DNA of 64,000 nucleotides from positions 2,542,001 through 2,606,000 of the forward strand of contig NW_020825322.1 of NCBI RefSeq assembly GCF_003286085.1. Reading direction: 5' to 3'. The position numbers and the translations under genes are program-made. The notes under the pieces are model-generated. The model was given only the letters and a program-made list of their open reading frames with translations. It was not told where the DNA came from and did not search any database. Source of the DNA: Drosophila persimilis (taxonomy: Eukaryota > Arthropoda > Insecta > Diptera > Drosophilidae). This document shows, in pieces, positions 53,134 through 64,000 of this stretch (position 1 is the stretch's first letter; each line of letters starts with the position of its first letter).

Positions 53134-56064
53134 CTGGTCATTGTCGTTTAGATCCAGCTCTAATATCCTAATTGACGACTCTGAAAAGGGAACTGCTGTG
53201 ACCGTAACTGTAACTGAAACCGACTCTAAATCCTAATATGTATGGCGAATTTTGTGCGATTGTGCCTCAGATTCAGATTGGCATCAACTGTCAAAGGTCA
53301 TCTACGACGCATGCCAAAGATATTTATAGTTGGGATAATATCATTTGGCTGGGGGGAGGAAAATCCACACAATACATTCCATTCGTTAGTTTCTTCCAGT
53401 GCACTGATTGAGCCCCGGCAACATTTATCACAGCCAAACATTTACCAAAGTGTAAGAGGGAACAGGCAGCAGGGCTATAGCGATAGGGATTTTTGAGCAA
53501 CTGCTGCCCCATGGAGAGGCAAACACGTCCGGGTCCGCTCCGACACTCACTCTCATGGGGACAGACAGACACCCACCGACATAACGGAAGTCCAGGCAAT
53601 GAGCCCTTTATCCTGTGACCCGGGGACCCGTAGACAGAGCCGGAGCCGGAGCCGGACAACGAAAACTGATTGCCATCATCTGCCGTAGATGGATTCGTAA
53701 TGAAAATGCCTAAAAATTGTACGAGCATTATTTTTTTCTTTCTGTCGACTCATCGAATCGAACAATACGACAAAAGGAGTAGAGTGGAGTGGAGAGAGGA
53801 TGAGACCCTGGAGGTGACCAAGGGACAAGCGGAAGTATTTCTTGGGTGCCTTAGTTTCCCTTTTTTCCCTTTTCCCCTTTCGAGTGGCGGCCGGCCACTT
53901 AACGGCAAATGCGAATCATTTTAAATTGCTGCCCAAAAGGGATTCGCATTCGGATTTAGAGTCAAGATTCGATTCTCTCGATATAATCAAAGCAGCCAAA
54001 AGTCACACACCAGGCGCGTGTGGGCCGAAAGGAAGGATAATCTATCTAGTCTAAGTAGATATGATTAAAATGCCATTCCCCGTATCCGGTGAAGCCCTAT
54101 ACCCGAGCCCCATGACTGCCGCTTTTTTCGATTAAGTGGCTGCTGGAGTCATTTTTTGGCATTGCCAAAAGGTATGTATATAAACGTATTTTCGGTGAAG
54201 TACCTACTCGCTTCTTTTGTGTAGTTCTTGAAAGAATATAGCTGTGTAAAGCGTCTTTAATCTGTTGTAATCTGTCGAGTTTTGGTGCCTGCTGCCTTTC
54301 ATTATACGTATATCTTGGTCACTCTTGTCAGACGATTGCATTCATACTCCTACTCGTGAGAGTGAACCTTCCCATCGTATGTTTATTTAGGGTTATTTCT
54401 CTGTCCCAATTCGGGGAGTAGAAAGTCGAAATGTGGGGCTCGGCAGCAAGGTCTCTGGATTCGCTTGGTTTGGTTATTGTATATTTGAGCTGTTTTTGCT
54501 GCTTGCTGTTTGTTTTCTTCCAGTGCAATTAAAACAATTTGCAATGTTATAATTAAACATTTGCCTCACTCTCGACCATGTCAAACAAAAAGCTGACAGC
54601 GCCACATGCAAGTTGTCTTTTTTTTTCTTCTCTTTTTGCTGCCACATTTATGGCTGGCTGGAAACCACAGTCAATCTTCTAGAGTGGGCCCCGGGCCATG
54701 TCTTGACTTCTTACTGGTTTTGTTGTTTTGCAGCAGCTTGTGCTGTGGCTCTCGTGCCGGCGACTGGACCAGAGCTGCGCAGCCCATTGCTCGAGATGGA
54801 TTTTCGAGTGACCTTTTGCATTAATTGCGCTGGCCACTCGAGCGCCCCGTCCAATGCCAGATCTCTGACCCAGGCCTGCTAACGGGTTCCACATCCACTC
54901 TATATAGATACTATATATTTGATTTTTGCATTCGATTCGTTTCAGTTTCAGTTTCGATTTCATTTTCGATTTCGATTTGCTCTTGGGGCCTCATGAGCTC
55001 TTATTCGTGTTCGTGTTGCAGTCATGTGGGCGTAGGTTTTTCCTATGTCTTGTTCAGTTTCTATATTTTCCAAACGATCTCTGGTCGCTGGCTGAACGAA
55101 CATTTTTCATTCGGCGCTCAGGCAAAATGTTAATGGTGTAGTCGACGCCAATCAATGGGCCTTCAAGCCAGGGGCGTCCTAGAGATATTTCATATTTTTA
55201 ATATAGTTTAAAAATACTTGAGAATATATCTTGTAAAGAAGCAAATGTTTCCCATATTTATTTCATTTCGAAACTATTAATAAGTTAAAAAGATTCTGTT
55301 TTGATCTTTGAAAAAAGCCAGTCCCTTCGAAGATATCAGGTGCATAAGATATTGATTCGAATAGAGCTTCTATGCTTTGTTCTATGAATAGGAATGCATC
55401 TATTTCATATATATTAGGGTATTCTTATATATTCAAAATCAGTTTTCCAACGAGTGACCAACAAACCCCTTTTCGATGGGTCTACGCCTGTGGGTCATTG
55501 ACTAAATACAGGCACAAAGCGATATATCTAACTCTCGAGCCTGGCCTGGGTCTGACTGGCATTTGTTTAGGCGTTTCGATATGTCTTGTGTCTGCGTTTT
55601 TCCCTGTCTGTTGTGGTTTATGTAAAATTAAAGTGAAAAATTAACATAAATTACAACAAAAGCAGACAGTCGCCAGTCGGCATCGGGAGCGACGTATGGG
55701 GGCATGGTGTATGGGTTTTTGAGGCGCCAAAGCAATCGGCTGAATAATAATCAATATAATAATGGGCCGCAGCTAAATAGCGGCCAATAAGCTTCTGATT
55801 TGTGTGAAATTTTGCTCGCATTCAGCATTCAACATTAAGCATCCAGCCAGCCAGCATTCGCCTTATGCAAATTCATTACCAATAATCGTAAATAATGAGA
55901 CCACGAGCAGATCTCAACCCAGAGTATTGGCCCCATTCCGAGATCTCCAATCATTTGTTTGATTCTCTCTCGGAGTGCCAGTGCCAGTGCCCTGGAGTTC
56001 GATTTCCTCAGATCTCAGAGCTCTTGGGCAGAAACATTTCAAGTGGAAGTTGCTTCATTTAATT

Positions 56065-56095
56065 TGCTGCTGCTGTTGCTGCTGCTGCTGCTTCT
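56065..56095. repeat. (CTG)n-type repeat
   Basis: CTG units with one TTG interruption, reading Leu or Cys on +. Confidence 0.8.
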
Positions 56096-56740
56096 GGTGC
56101 TGCAACATCGACTTGCCTCTGATTTTTATGCCACGTCCAGAGCGTTTCTGTTCTGCAGTTGCTGTTGCTCTTGCTGTTTCTGTGGCTGTGGCTGGGTCTT
56201 TGGTGATTGTGTGTAGAATATCAATTACTTATGCTAAACACCTGCTGCATCGGAATGTCTGGCGGGGCCCCAGTGCAGCTTGGACTTCTAAACCGGGCCT
56301 AAATAGTCACTACAGGCAAGCCCTCACTCACACTTGCCCACTCGCACACATGTGCACTGAGAGGTTTGTGCCTTAAGTCTTTCGTTATTTCTCCTTCTCT
56401 GCCAGGTTTTTAATGGCCTTGCCATTGCAATGTTTTTCGGATCGCCCGAATATGCCATCCAAGATGTAACCCTCGAATGAAGTCTACAGAATTTTGAAGG
56501 GAATTTAGATCGGTTGATCCCTGAGATTTTGGGATATCTATTGGCTATCGGATGTCGTTCCAGCCAATTGGGCAGTTGGTTAGGGTATAGCTTGTTTCGT
56601 GTGGGCTCGATTGAATGGGATTTTCTCTCGTTGTTTTCTTGTTTCTCCGCACCTTTTACGTTTGCCCATTCAGTTCGCATCAACACGCCGTTTTGTGTAA
56701 CGCAGGCCCCAGCAGACCCCAACTTCAGAGTAGAGTCCGA

Positions 56741-56833
56741 GCCCCAGTTCCAGTCCCAGTTCCAGCCCCAGTGCGAGTCGAATCCATGACCACTTCGTGA
56801 TCGCAGTTGGCCGGTCCGGGCCGGGCCGGGCCG
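56741..56833. repeat. CCAGTT/CCAGTC hexamers and (GGGCC)n
   Basis: About six CCAG(T/C)(T/C) units at 56741-56772, then three GGGCC units at 56810-56833. Confidence 0.75.
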
Positions 56834-57089
56834 AGGTTCTTCATCGATTTGGTTTTGTGTTTTTATTCCCTTGTCTCGGGCAGGTAGTTAGCGTAGCTGC
56901 CTCTGCTTATGATGTCGATTTTCTGTACTGTCCCTGGGATGGGGCTGTGGGGCTGAGCCTGCCACTCATATCTCTTTCTGTGTGTTTCTCGGTTTGCACT
57001 CATTTTGCAGTGTTTTGTAGCGAGTACGAGGAGAACTTGTTACAATTAATTAACTACTGCATCAATTAAATATTTATTCTTTCCCTTTC

Positions 57090-57435
57090 TCTTGGCGGCG
57101 CCTTCGAATCCCAAAGGGATAGCCCTGCCAGCCATGCCGGGCCAAATACTTATATATCTGTGTACGATCATAATCCATGGATCGATAAAAACTCAATTAA
57201 TGGCCACTCGTAAAAAAAAAAGAAGAACTAAGAGAAAAGACTTGCACAGCTGGCGGCGGGGACCACCAAAAAGCCAGGTAGCCTCCTACAGCCGGGGCGT
57301 GGCCAATGAACCCGAACCCGAGCCTGGCCGAAAGGTGTCGGGGTGCCGGCTACTTGAAGATCGCCACTGAAGCAGCAGCGCCGTGGATGCCGTGGATGCC
57401 GCGTCGGCATCCTCCTCCCATCAATTGCGAATCTT
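57090..57435. other. GC-rich interval upstream of the 57442 frame
   Basis: An A run of about 9 near 57212, then GC-rich DNA with GATGCCGTG repeats at about 57383-57402. A 92-codon frame over 57092-57370 starts at TTG and has no recognisable domain; ATGs within it also give nothing recognisable. It could be a leader of the frame that follows. Confidence 0.4.
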
Positions 57436-57441
57436 TATGGG

Positions 57442-57690
57442 ATGGAAGCTGACAAAACTGGAGATGATTTCAGCTCATCTGCCATCGGATCGCACATGAA
57501 AAAGCTCTTCAAAAGTCAGATTGGAATATATATTTTACGACTAGGGTTCGCTCCCAAGCGGATAACTTCATCTCTAAGCCTAAACTCTCTCTCTCTCGAA
57601 CAGTATGTGCTGAGTGGAGAAAATGATGCAACTAATTGGGGAAAAGACCCTCTCATAAAATGTAATTACACCACGGAAAAGTACAAATAA
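57442..57690 (+). CDS. Candidate small ORF, 82 codons, with A-rich tail
   Basis: ATG at 57442 begins a balanced, mixed-composition product: an acidic start (MEADKTGDDFSSS), a Lys/Phe-rich part (HMKKLFKSQ), a mildly hydrophobic part (IGIYILRLGFAP) and a serine-leucine stretch, ending in charged residues. After the stop the + strand turns strongly A-rich (to about 57895). AATAAA occurs near 57684 and again at 57857-57862, so a short 3' end is possible. No domain, signal peptide or upstream exon is recognised. The length alone is not significant. Confidence 0.2.
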   Translation: MEADKTGDDFSSSAIGSHMKKLFKSQIGIYILRLGFAPKRITSSLSLNSLSLEQYVLSGENDATNWGKDPLIKCNYTTEKYK

Positions 57691-58800
57691 AAAAAAAGGT
57701 AGTTGTGAAATCTCTTCGCCTAAAATTAAGTTAAGCATTTTATGTGATTTGTCTTGAGCTTACAAAAACAACAACAGCAAAAGACCTAAACCCAAAGAAA
57801 AGCAAAAGCAAAAGCTAAAACAAAACTCGAAAACTCGAAAACTCCAAAACAAATAGAATAAAGTTCTCACAATTAAAATGAGCTTAAATTAAAAAGCACT
57901 TTTACAGTTTCACACTCTTGGGTGGGGTAGGGGGGATGGGTGGATGGGTGATGGGGGGCCCGGGAAGGGCACCGAATGAACTGTAACTGGGTGAACGAAC
58001 AGAGCGTGGACGGAGAGCAGAGCGGACGTGCCCCACAAGTAAATGACTTATAATTGATATTCTAAAAACGGATAAACATCTGAATGAAATGACACTGAAT
58101 AAAGTCTAGAGACAGTGCTGACATATATCATCATCATTATAATGGAATTGCCAAAGCAGTTAGCTGCGAGCAGCCCAAACAGATTCAGTAATTCCTCACT
58201 TTTAGAGATGAGCACGTGATGCACGGGTGTTTTCAATCGAAAAACCCGAATATGTATTCCAAAACAGGTAGTATCATGTGAATATGGAATAGAATAGTAA
58301 GAAACAATAAGCAGTCCACACACAAAAGGAAACACAGTGTAGCACAAGTGACGAATACGAAATCAATCCGAAACATGCCCTAGAAAACACTGAACAAAAA
58401 ATTAGGATACGAACGAGTCATTCACAAGATCGACCAAAAGGAAGAAAAACGATACATCGGATACGAAAGATTGGAATTGAGACAAGAAATGCGCAAGGAA
58501 TGGATCTGAGGGCACGAAACAGGCCCTGAGTGAGGACGAAGAACGCCGATACGATGGTACCAGATACAATTGCACAATCTGCGATATCTGAAGCTCAAAG
58601 TCGAAGCTTAGGTGTGGCGATTGGAATCGTTGTTATTCTATTACAATAATCCAGTTTAAATGAGGTTAAGTCCGCCCTTAATATACAGACAATCCCACTA
58701 TTCCTGAGATACCAATATCGTGTCACGCTGTCATCTCCAGGCTCACTTGCGGAAAATCGTTATTTGGTTTGGGTTTCTTCTCTCTTTTTTTTTTCATCGC
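57691..58800. other. A-rich then mixed non-coding segment
   Basis: The + strand is A-rich at 57740-57895 (AAAGCAAAAGC, CGAAAACTCGAAAACTC direct repeats), then G-rich at 57920-57965 (GGGGTAGGGGGGATGGGTGG). The remainder is A-rich on + with no long frame. It may be a 3' UTR of the preceding frame; otherwise nothing is visible. Confidence 0.4.
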
Positions 58801-58818
58801 TGTTTCGGCCTTAGCCGG

Positions 58819-58945
58819 CTACCGTGTGCCATGAAGATGGGATGTGCGGTGCCCAAGAGCAGCATAAGATTTGCTGTTTGGTAATTGCCACCAGTAGAAA
58901 AAGAATCCGATGATGATGATGATGATGGAGCAGAAGGTGGACGAG
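58819..58945 (-). CDS. Candidate terminal exon of a membrane protein
   Basis: On the - strand a strong splice acceptor (CTTGTTGTTTTGCAG, complement of 58946-58960) precedes an open frame of 41 codons, entered after one base, to a TAG at 58821-58819. The peptide starts STFCS, then six isoleucines and GFFFYWW, which together resemble the end of a membrane span, then a polar tail of about 24 residues (QLPNSKSYAALGHRTSHLHG). This is the layout of a type I membrane protein C-terminus. The isoleucines come from the (GAT)6 microsatellite, which weakens the case. No upstream exon or poly(A) signal could be placed. Confidence 0.18.
58909..58927. repeat. (GAT)6 microsatellite
   Basis: Six GAT units. 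It reads as methionine or aspartate on + and isoleucine or histidine on -. Confidence 0.9.
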
Positions 58946-58949
58946 CTGC

Positions 58950-59545
58950 AAAACAACAAGCACGTTGATGGTGACGGTGATGAAGAAGACGTGCGGCAAC
59001 TCAATTTCGACTCAGTTTTGCAGCTCTGCAGTTCTCTGGTTCTCTGGTTCCCGGTTCCCGGCACCCGTTCCCTTCTCTGTGTTGCGCTTACCCAATTTAA
59101 AATTAACATGTCCAACCAGCACCAGCAGCAGCAGCAGAAACCTGAGCAACTGGTCCGAGAACATATGCAAAAAAGTAGAAAACAAACGGGGAAGACTCTA
59201 TTCCCTAAGGCTGAATCTTCAGATACACTCTTAGATCCATCCATCCAAGATATATCAATTCTTAATCCTACATTAAACAATTCACCCATTGTCCTTCAAT
59301 GGCTAACATGCCGACTCTTGATATATGTCTGTGTATTTTATATGGCAGGAAATTCTTCTGCTGGAAATCGTAGGACCCCTTGAAAGTGTACAAATATGGT
59401 ACAGAGATACGATGGAAAAGCAGATTGGAGCAGAAGCGTGCGTGAGCATCGTCAGCTCTGGTTCATCTTCCATCCTCTTGACAGGTTCTGCATGAATTTG
59501 CTCCCAACTCCTCTTTTTATTGTTGTCAATTTGGTGGCGATTACA
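58950..59545. other. Non-coding segment around a (CAG)5
   Basis: A 157-codon + frame (58910-59383) runs through here. It opens inside the GAT repeat and has a CAG tract read as glutamine near 59122-59137 (NQHQQQQQKPEQ). An ATG at 59108 begins a short polar part, but later residues look arbitrary. I do not call a gene. Confidence 0.5.
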
Positions 59546-59546
59546 G

Positions 59547-59571
59547 GTGTGTGTGTGTGTGTGTGTGTGTG
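59547..59571. repeat. (GT)n microsatellite
   Basis: About twelve GT units. Confidence 0.9.
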
Positions 59572-59574
59572 GGG

Positions 59575-60905
59575 AGAGGATGCGTTGAGATTGTTTGCTT
59601 TTTCCCTGGGTGGGGCTCTAATGAGAGCACCAGCAATTCGAGCATCTGTCAGTCTAAGCAACTACAAAAAAAAAGAACGGGGGCTACTGGAACCCTGGAA
59701 AAGATGCTGAAGCTTGCAGAGAAACCCTGGGAGACCTATAGAGAAATGAGTACACAAACAGCTCCAGTGAAAGGATCTACTTCGGGTGGCATCCATATAT
59801 TTCAGTAAATAACTAACAATAAGTATATCCCTGGCTAATTGTAACTAAATGAGCTACAGATACACATGTGTGTATCTATACAGTTGTAGAGCGAATACAC
59901 TATTGAACATAGGTTGGAAAAACCTGTTCCGGAATTCATGTCAATATTACAATAGAATTGTGTTGGATTTTAATGTAATTCTGTTGGAAATGGAGTCAAT
60001 TAATGGCTTCAAGGTGTACATCCGGGGCAAGCTCAAGCAAAAGACTGAATTAATAATTTCAATGGACCCAATTGCAATTCTAACCAACACAAGTTAAAGC
60101 TCAGTAAGAGGCAGAGACCAAAGTTATAGCAAAGCCAAACGCCAGATAAAGTCATTTACTCGTCTGGGCCACACAGAACTTCAACCTCAACTAAATCAAG
60201 TAGAAGTTGCTTCCCTGCTGCCCCTGTTTCCCTGCCTCCCCGCTTTCCCGCTGCCCTACTCCGTTGATCTCTTGTTTCTCTCAAGGCTTACGCAATTTTC
60301 ACATGGACAGCATGCTGTTGGCCAGAGCCATTCATTGTTGACTGGTTAAGTTGCCTCAAATTGCAAACATTTCCCAGACTGTGGGCCGGGGGGGCTGGAG
60401 ACTGCCTGACAAGACGTTAATCTCATTCTGAGTTTACCTTTTTTGGGGTCTAGGACGGTAGCCTGATTGCCATAATTAATTATTATTTCAATTTGCATTT
60501 CTGCATCTACATCACCAGTGCAGCAATACGGACGGGTATCTCCACCTGCAATTTGCTGGCCATAGCCATAGCCACAGCCACAGCCAACCAAACCCCACCG
60601 CACCGCACCGTAGAGCACAGCCGCTTGACGTTGGCTATAATTTGCAATGAAAATGCGGATGGCGATTATGCAAGAAGCGTTAATCAGCCAAAAAGTCTTC
60701 GCCGGGGAACCCGACGAGCAGGCAGGCGCTGAAACCTTTTTTCCGTATTTAGAAACGACAGATGCTCTTTTGGGTGATTTTTTTTTTTTTTTTGGAACAG
60801 CAGCAGGAAAAGCGCAGCTTGGCGATGTGAAAATTGCACTGAAATAAAAAGCAAAATAAAAACTTTGTCGACAAAAGTCAAGTCAAAAGCATTTCACGAG
60901 AATTG
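59575..60905. other. Non-coding segment, no recognisable gene
   Basis: No gene is supported. An A run lies at about 59666-59675, and ATAGCC/ACAGCC hexamers at about 60562-60590. A T run of about 18 lies at 60777-60794, then AAAATAAA-type words. Frames are short. Confidence 0.6.
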
Positions 60906-60910
60906 TGCCA

Positions 60911-60957
60911 TCGACGACGACGACGATGGCGGTGGCGATGGCGATGGCGGTGGTGGC
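60911..60957. repeat. GAC and GGCGAT/GGTGGC repeats
   Basis: Five GAC units pass into imperfect GATGGC/GGTGGC hexamers. They read Asp/Gly on + and His/Arg or Ala/Ile on -. Confidence 0.8.
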
Positions 60958-61045
60958 AGCTGCCTGACAGACTCTGCGGCTCTGGGACTCTCGAGAGATT
61001 GTCAAATTGCGGAACAGGCAGACGGAGAGACAGATCTTGGCCCTC

Positions 61046-61076
61046 AAAGAGAGAGCGAGAGAGAGGGAGAGAGAAA
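61046..61076. repeat. GAGAGCGAGAGAGAGG purine repeat
   Basis: GA-rich tract with GAGAGCG words of the GAGA-factor/Pipsqueak type. Confidence 0.8.
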
Positions 61077-61079
61077 GCC

Positions 61080-64000
61080 CTAGAAAAAAGTGTTGTAAAA
61101 CATGCCAGGCAAAATGGCACAAAAAACTGGCGACTCCCCCAGTTCCAGCGGTCGACAAGGAGATACCCTTGGAAGTTCAATTGGATTTGAGGTCAAAGGT
61201 GCGTATGGTACAGTACATATAGAGCACCAAAAGGAAATCAACTGATGTGGGGGATGTATTCTGTATTTAAACCGTCTATCAATGGAGCAGCAAGTAATGG
61301 GATGAGTGATTTGTCTCCTCAATCATCCGCAGTCCACAGTCTACTCTCTACAGGGTATCATCTCTGGCTTGTAAGAAATAGTATACGGCAATTATGAGCG
61401 TTATTTCAGCTGGCTGCTGACATGCAACAGTTGGCTCACAGCTGGACCCCTTGACACCTCGCCCCCACCATATTTAGATGATATTCATGTTCATATTCAT
61501 GACTGTCTTTGGACAGTCCCCCTCCAAGCCCCTCCAAGCCCCGCTGTGCCCGCCTCTGTCCCACCATTTGCTGCACTCTCTTTGTGTGTGCACTTTGCAC
61601 ACATAACTTATGTTTAGCTGCAACTACTACAGCAATTTATGTGCGTGTGCCAAAGAACGGGGGCATAGGAGTGGTGGTGGGGAGTGGGGAACAGGAGCTG
61701 CAACAGCTGGAACTGTGCCACATTCTAAACAATGCCCCATACACACACACTCAGAGAAACCGAGAGAGAGAGAGGCCATAGAGGGAACAGAGGGAATCGG
61801 GGGCAATCATACATTCATAGCTCTCTGTCCACATTTTTGGACCAAGCTCCAGAGTTAACTTTTGCCAAAGAGATGGTTTAGAGGCCCACCTAGGACAGGC
61901 ACAAAGCTGGGGGAAAATACATAGTGAGAGAAAGTGAAATGGAAATTCGTTTTCGAACGGAACCTATGAATTCAATCAGATGTAGAACCTATTTAGGAAT
62001 ATGTAGGCTCACAATCGTTCAGAACCAAACAATACTAAGCAAAACTTGAAGACAAATAGGAAAATAGATAGGTTTCTTATTTGAGAGAGTTCTCTTATGA
62101 ATCAGGGATCAGGGATCAGTGGTGATCAATGATCACGATAGTGCTGGTGAGCGCACAAGATTATGGATCATCAATTCACGTACTAGATTCTCAAAAATGA
62201 AGCGTAAAAATACTACGATTCATTTCCTTGATGCATTGCTGTTGGCTCACATATCGTTTAGAATAGCTCTAGCTCAATATTTCGATCTTACAAAGAATTA
62301 TTTGACATGGCGCGATAGTAAGGAATGTATCATAGAAGCTCCCCAGCACGAAAACCATGTTGGATGACATTGTGCTGTTGTCTCTCATTTATTAGTATTA
62401 TAATAAATTATTACATTAAGTTAGTAGACGATTTCTTTTAGCTTTTCAATAGAGTCTTTTATAGAATTAAAAATTACTTTTTCAGTGAATTTTTATCTCG
62501 GTTTGGTTCAGTGTTTAAATTTCTTATTAATTCAGATATGAATTAAATATACAACAGAAATGAAGAATTTTGAGAATTTCTCTTGAATACTCAAAAATAT
62601 TATGAGACAAAAAAAAAAATCGCAAAACTGTGGGAAATACCAACTTCAAAGCGTGCTCCTTTCAATACTGGCAAGACCAGGCAACCAGGCAACCATCGCT
62701 ATTGTCAATGTCAATTTGGACTTGGCAAATGAAAACATTTCGCCTTCGAAAGGGGAATGGGGGTAGATACTCAAATACCATTGCAACATGGCCAGAACAA
62801 CAAAGATGACAAGGAAATTTTCCGGAGAAAGCTGGCCAACTGGCAAAATACAATGAAAAACTGACATCCTGTCGACTAGAGGAGGCTGAAGACCACAGGG
62901 ATGGGGCCTCTGACAGAAGGACACTAGCACAGTGGTGAAGTGGTATAGTGGGGGGGTGTTAAATTTCCATTGTATTTAAACAAAAACTAAACACTGAGAA
63001 AAGAGGCAAAAAGAGGCTGGCTGTCAGGGAAGAGAAGAACACGCTCGGGACATAGTAGCTTCGCCATACAAATTTGCAGAAGCAGCAGAAAAACCCTAAC
63101 GAAAAACCGAAAACTTACACATGAATTGAAATAACACGGAGCCCGAATCGTTGCATACCCTTGCACAGTAAATTTTGTAATTATCGCTAATGAATTGTCA
63201 TTGATTGAATTTAAGTTTTAAATTGTGTATTGCCACGGCCGATGGATTACGACATGGCTTTATCGAATCTGGTGATAGTGCTAGGGTATGAAATGGTGTT
63301 TTTTCTGCGTGACAAACATCTGGGATACAGCGAAATAGCCTCTGGAAGAGCACAGTGCATTAGCACAGACAGAAGACAGCAAGAAATAGTAACAAGATGG
63401 GCGGCAGTACGATGTGGGCGTGTGCGGTGCGGCGATGGCGGTCACAGTACCGCCATCGGGGACAAGAAATAATCAAATGAGAAAGTGCAATAAGAAGCAA
63501 CAAAGCGGAGTGCATTGGAATGGCAAAAAAGGGTGAGAAATGAAAATATGAAAAATTCATGCAACAGAAATAGACGTTGACCGAACCAGGAGAAGTGCTG
63601 ATAGGAATGCAGCTCGGGGAAAATGGGTTACTGGAAAACTGCAAAACGTATTATTTCTGTGAAATGTTTAGCAAGTGAAATTCTAGATATTTAAGGAATA
63701 TTTTGGGATGTACAGAATTCACATATTGAGTGCCATTTCTGCACATAAAGTGGATCCCTTTTATAGATTAAGCAGCAACACGACATAAGGCTTGAAAAAT
63801 CTTACAAAAAATGTTCAATAATCATTAATATTTATTTAAAAGCAGTTCGTTTTTCCAGATCGAAACCAATCAATCAAAAACTTGTGCCCCAAAATGCAGG
63901 GGGAACGCAGGTCCCTTTTAAAGTGAAAACAGAAAAACTGGTTGAGGGTTTTTATGGAATATTTCGGGCCCCATTTCTGGGCTTCCTTTGCTGGAAAGGA
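61080..64000. other. Non-coding segment, no recognisable gene
   Basis: No gene is supported. A short (CA)n lies at about 61741-61751, a GGATCAGGGATCAG duplication at about 62104-62120, and A/T-rich DNA at 62370-62640 with an A run near 62609. Purine-rich + strand DNA spans 63000-63120 and 63470-63560. An isolated ATACCC word lies near 63158, without a partner arm. The window ends in ordinary non-coding sequence. Confidence 0.6.

Larger units (their letters stand above)
51480..57085. other. Non-coding segment, no recognisable gene
   Basis: No gene is supported in about 5.6 kb. It holds GCATCG units at 52128-52165, (GT)n at 53106-53133 and GGAGCC units near 53638-53655. Further along are a T run at about 54619-54630, TTTCAGTTTCG-type pentamers at 54940-54980, CTG/TTG repeats at 56065-56095, CCAGTN units at 56741-56772 and GGGCC repeats at 56810-56833. 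Frames over these are repeat artefacts. Confidence 0.6.

Noticed and set aside
58910..59383. 157-codon + frame with glutamine run
   Set aside because: It begins inside the (GAT)6 repeat, and the polar part is short. The later part looks random and overlaps the better - strand candidate.

Overview
The window looks like non-coding nuclear DNA of a Drosophila, most likely of the obscura group (D. pseudoobscura and relatives). The evidence is threefold. First, it carries several copies of a mini-me/DINE-1 (INE-1-like) Helitron-related repeat, with a (TA)n block, a conserved core and a (GTCY)n block. Second, it is dense in the short simple repeats usual in fly introns: (GT)n, (CAG)n, (GA)n and GC-rich hexanucleotides. 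Third, it has A/T-rich stretches with CATATG/ACATATGTAC and TAATTA words. The species assignment is inference. I found no bacterial-style genes, operons, rRNA, tRNA or CRISPR array.

I could not recognise any complete protein-coding gene or conserved protein domain. Most open frames are under 130 codons, which is expected by chance in 64 kb. The few longer ones (about 155-260 codons, for example at 49198-49983, 39478-40122, 40146-40748 and 20707-21246) lie in GC-rich or low-complexity DNA, and those I checked begin at GTG or TTG rather than ATG. The window is therefore best read as intergenic DNA or the inside of a very large intron. I list eight open frames or exon-like segments as low-confidence candidates because each has one extra property: an ATG in good context, a splice acceptor, a hydrophobic segment, synonymous variation between repeats, or remnant coding character.

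Layout. 1-9.4 kb: simple-sequence-rich non-coding DNA with a possible short inverted-repeat element (4755-4969) and a perfect ATACCCT hairpin (3458-3478). 9.4-10.6 kb: a nest of repeat fragments. 11.0-13.1 kb: a possible small transcription unit on the + strand (TATA box, splice acceptor, A-rich tail, poly(A) signals). 13.1-24.9 kb: non-coding DNA with a perfect DRE (16616), a 30-bp minisatellite (20211-20358) and a CAACANC low-complexity block. 24.96-27.09 kb: a repeat nest with one nearly intact 1.14-kb mini-me/DINE-like element and at least two fragments. 27.1-49.4 kb: non-coding DNA with minisatellites, overlapping perfect palindromes (42852-42876), a cluster of four CGATA words resembling a BEAF-32 site (34826-34866) and a three-copy coding-like repeat on the - strand (40243-40367). 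49.4-50.3 kb: a GC-rich GAGA-repeat block resembling a 5' leader or promoter. 50.3-64 kb: non-coding DNA with a small hydrophobic open frame at 51215, a small open frame with an A-rich tail at 57442, and a - strand segment at 58819-58945 that resembles a terminal exon of a membrane protein.

No gene network can be proposed. The strongest findings are the repeat family, with its 14-bp subterminal inverted repeats and 3' hairpin, and the motif clusters. I see no convincing new biological system.
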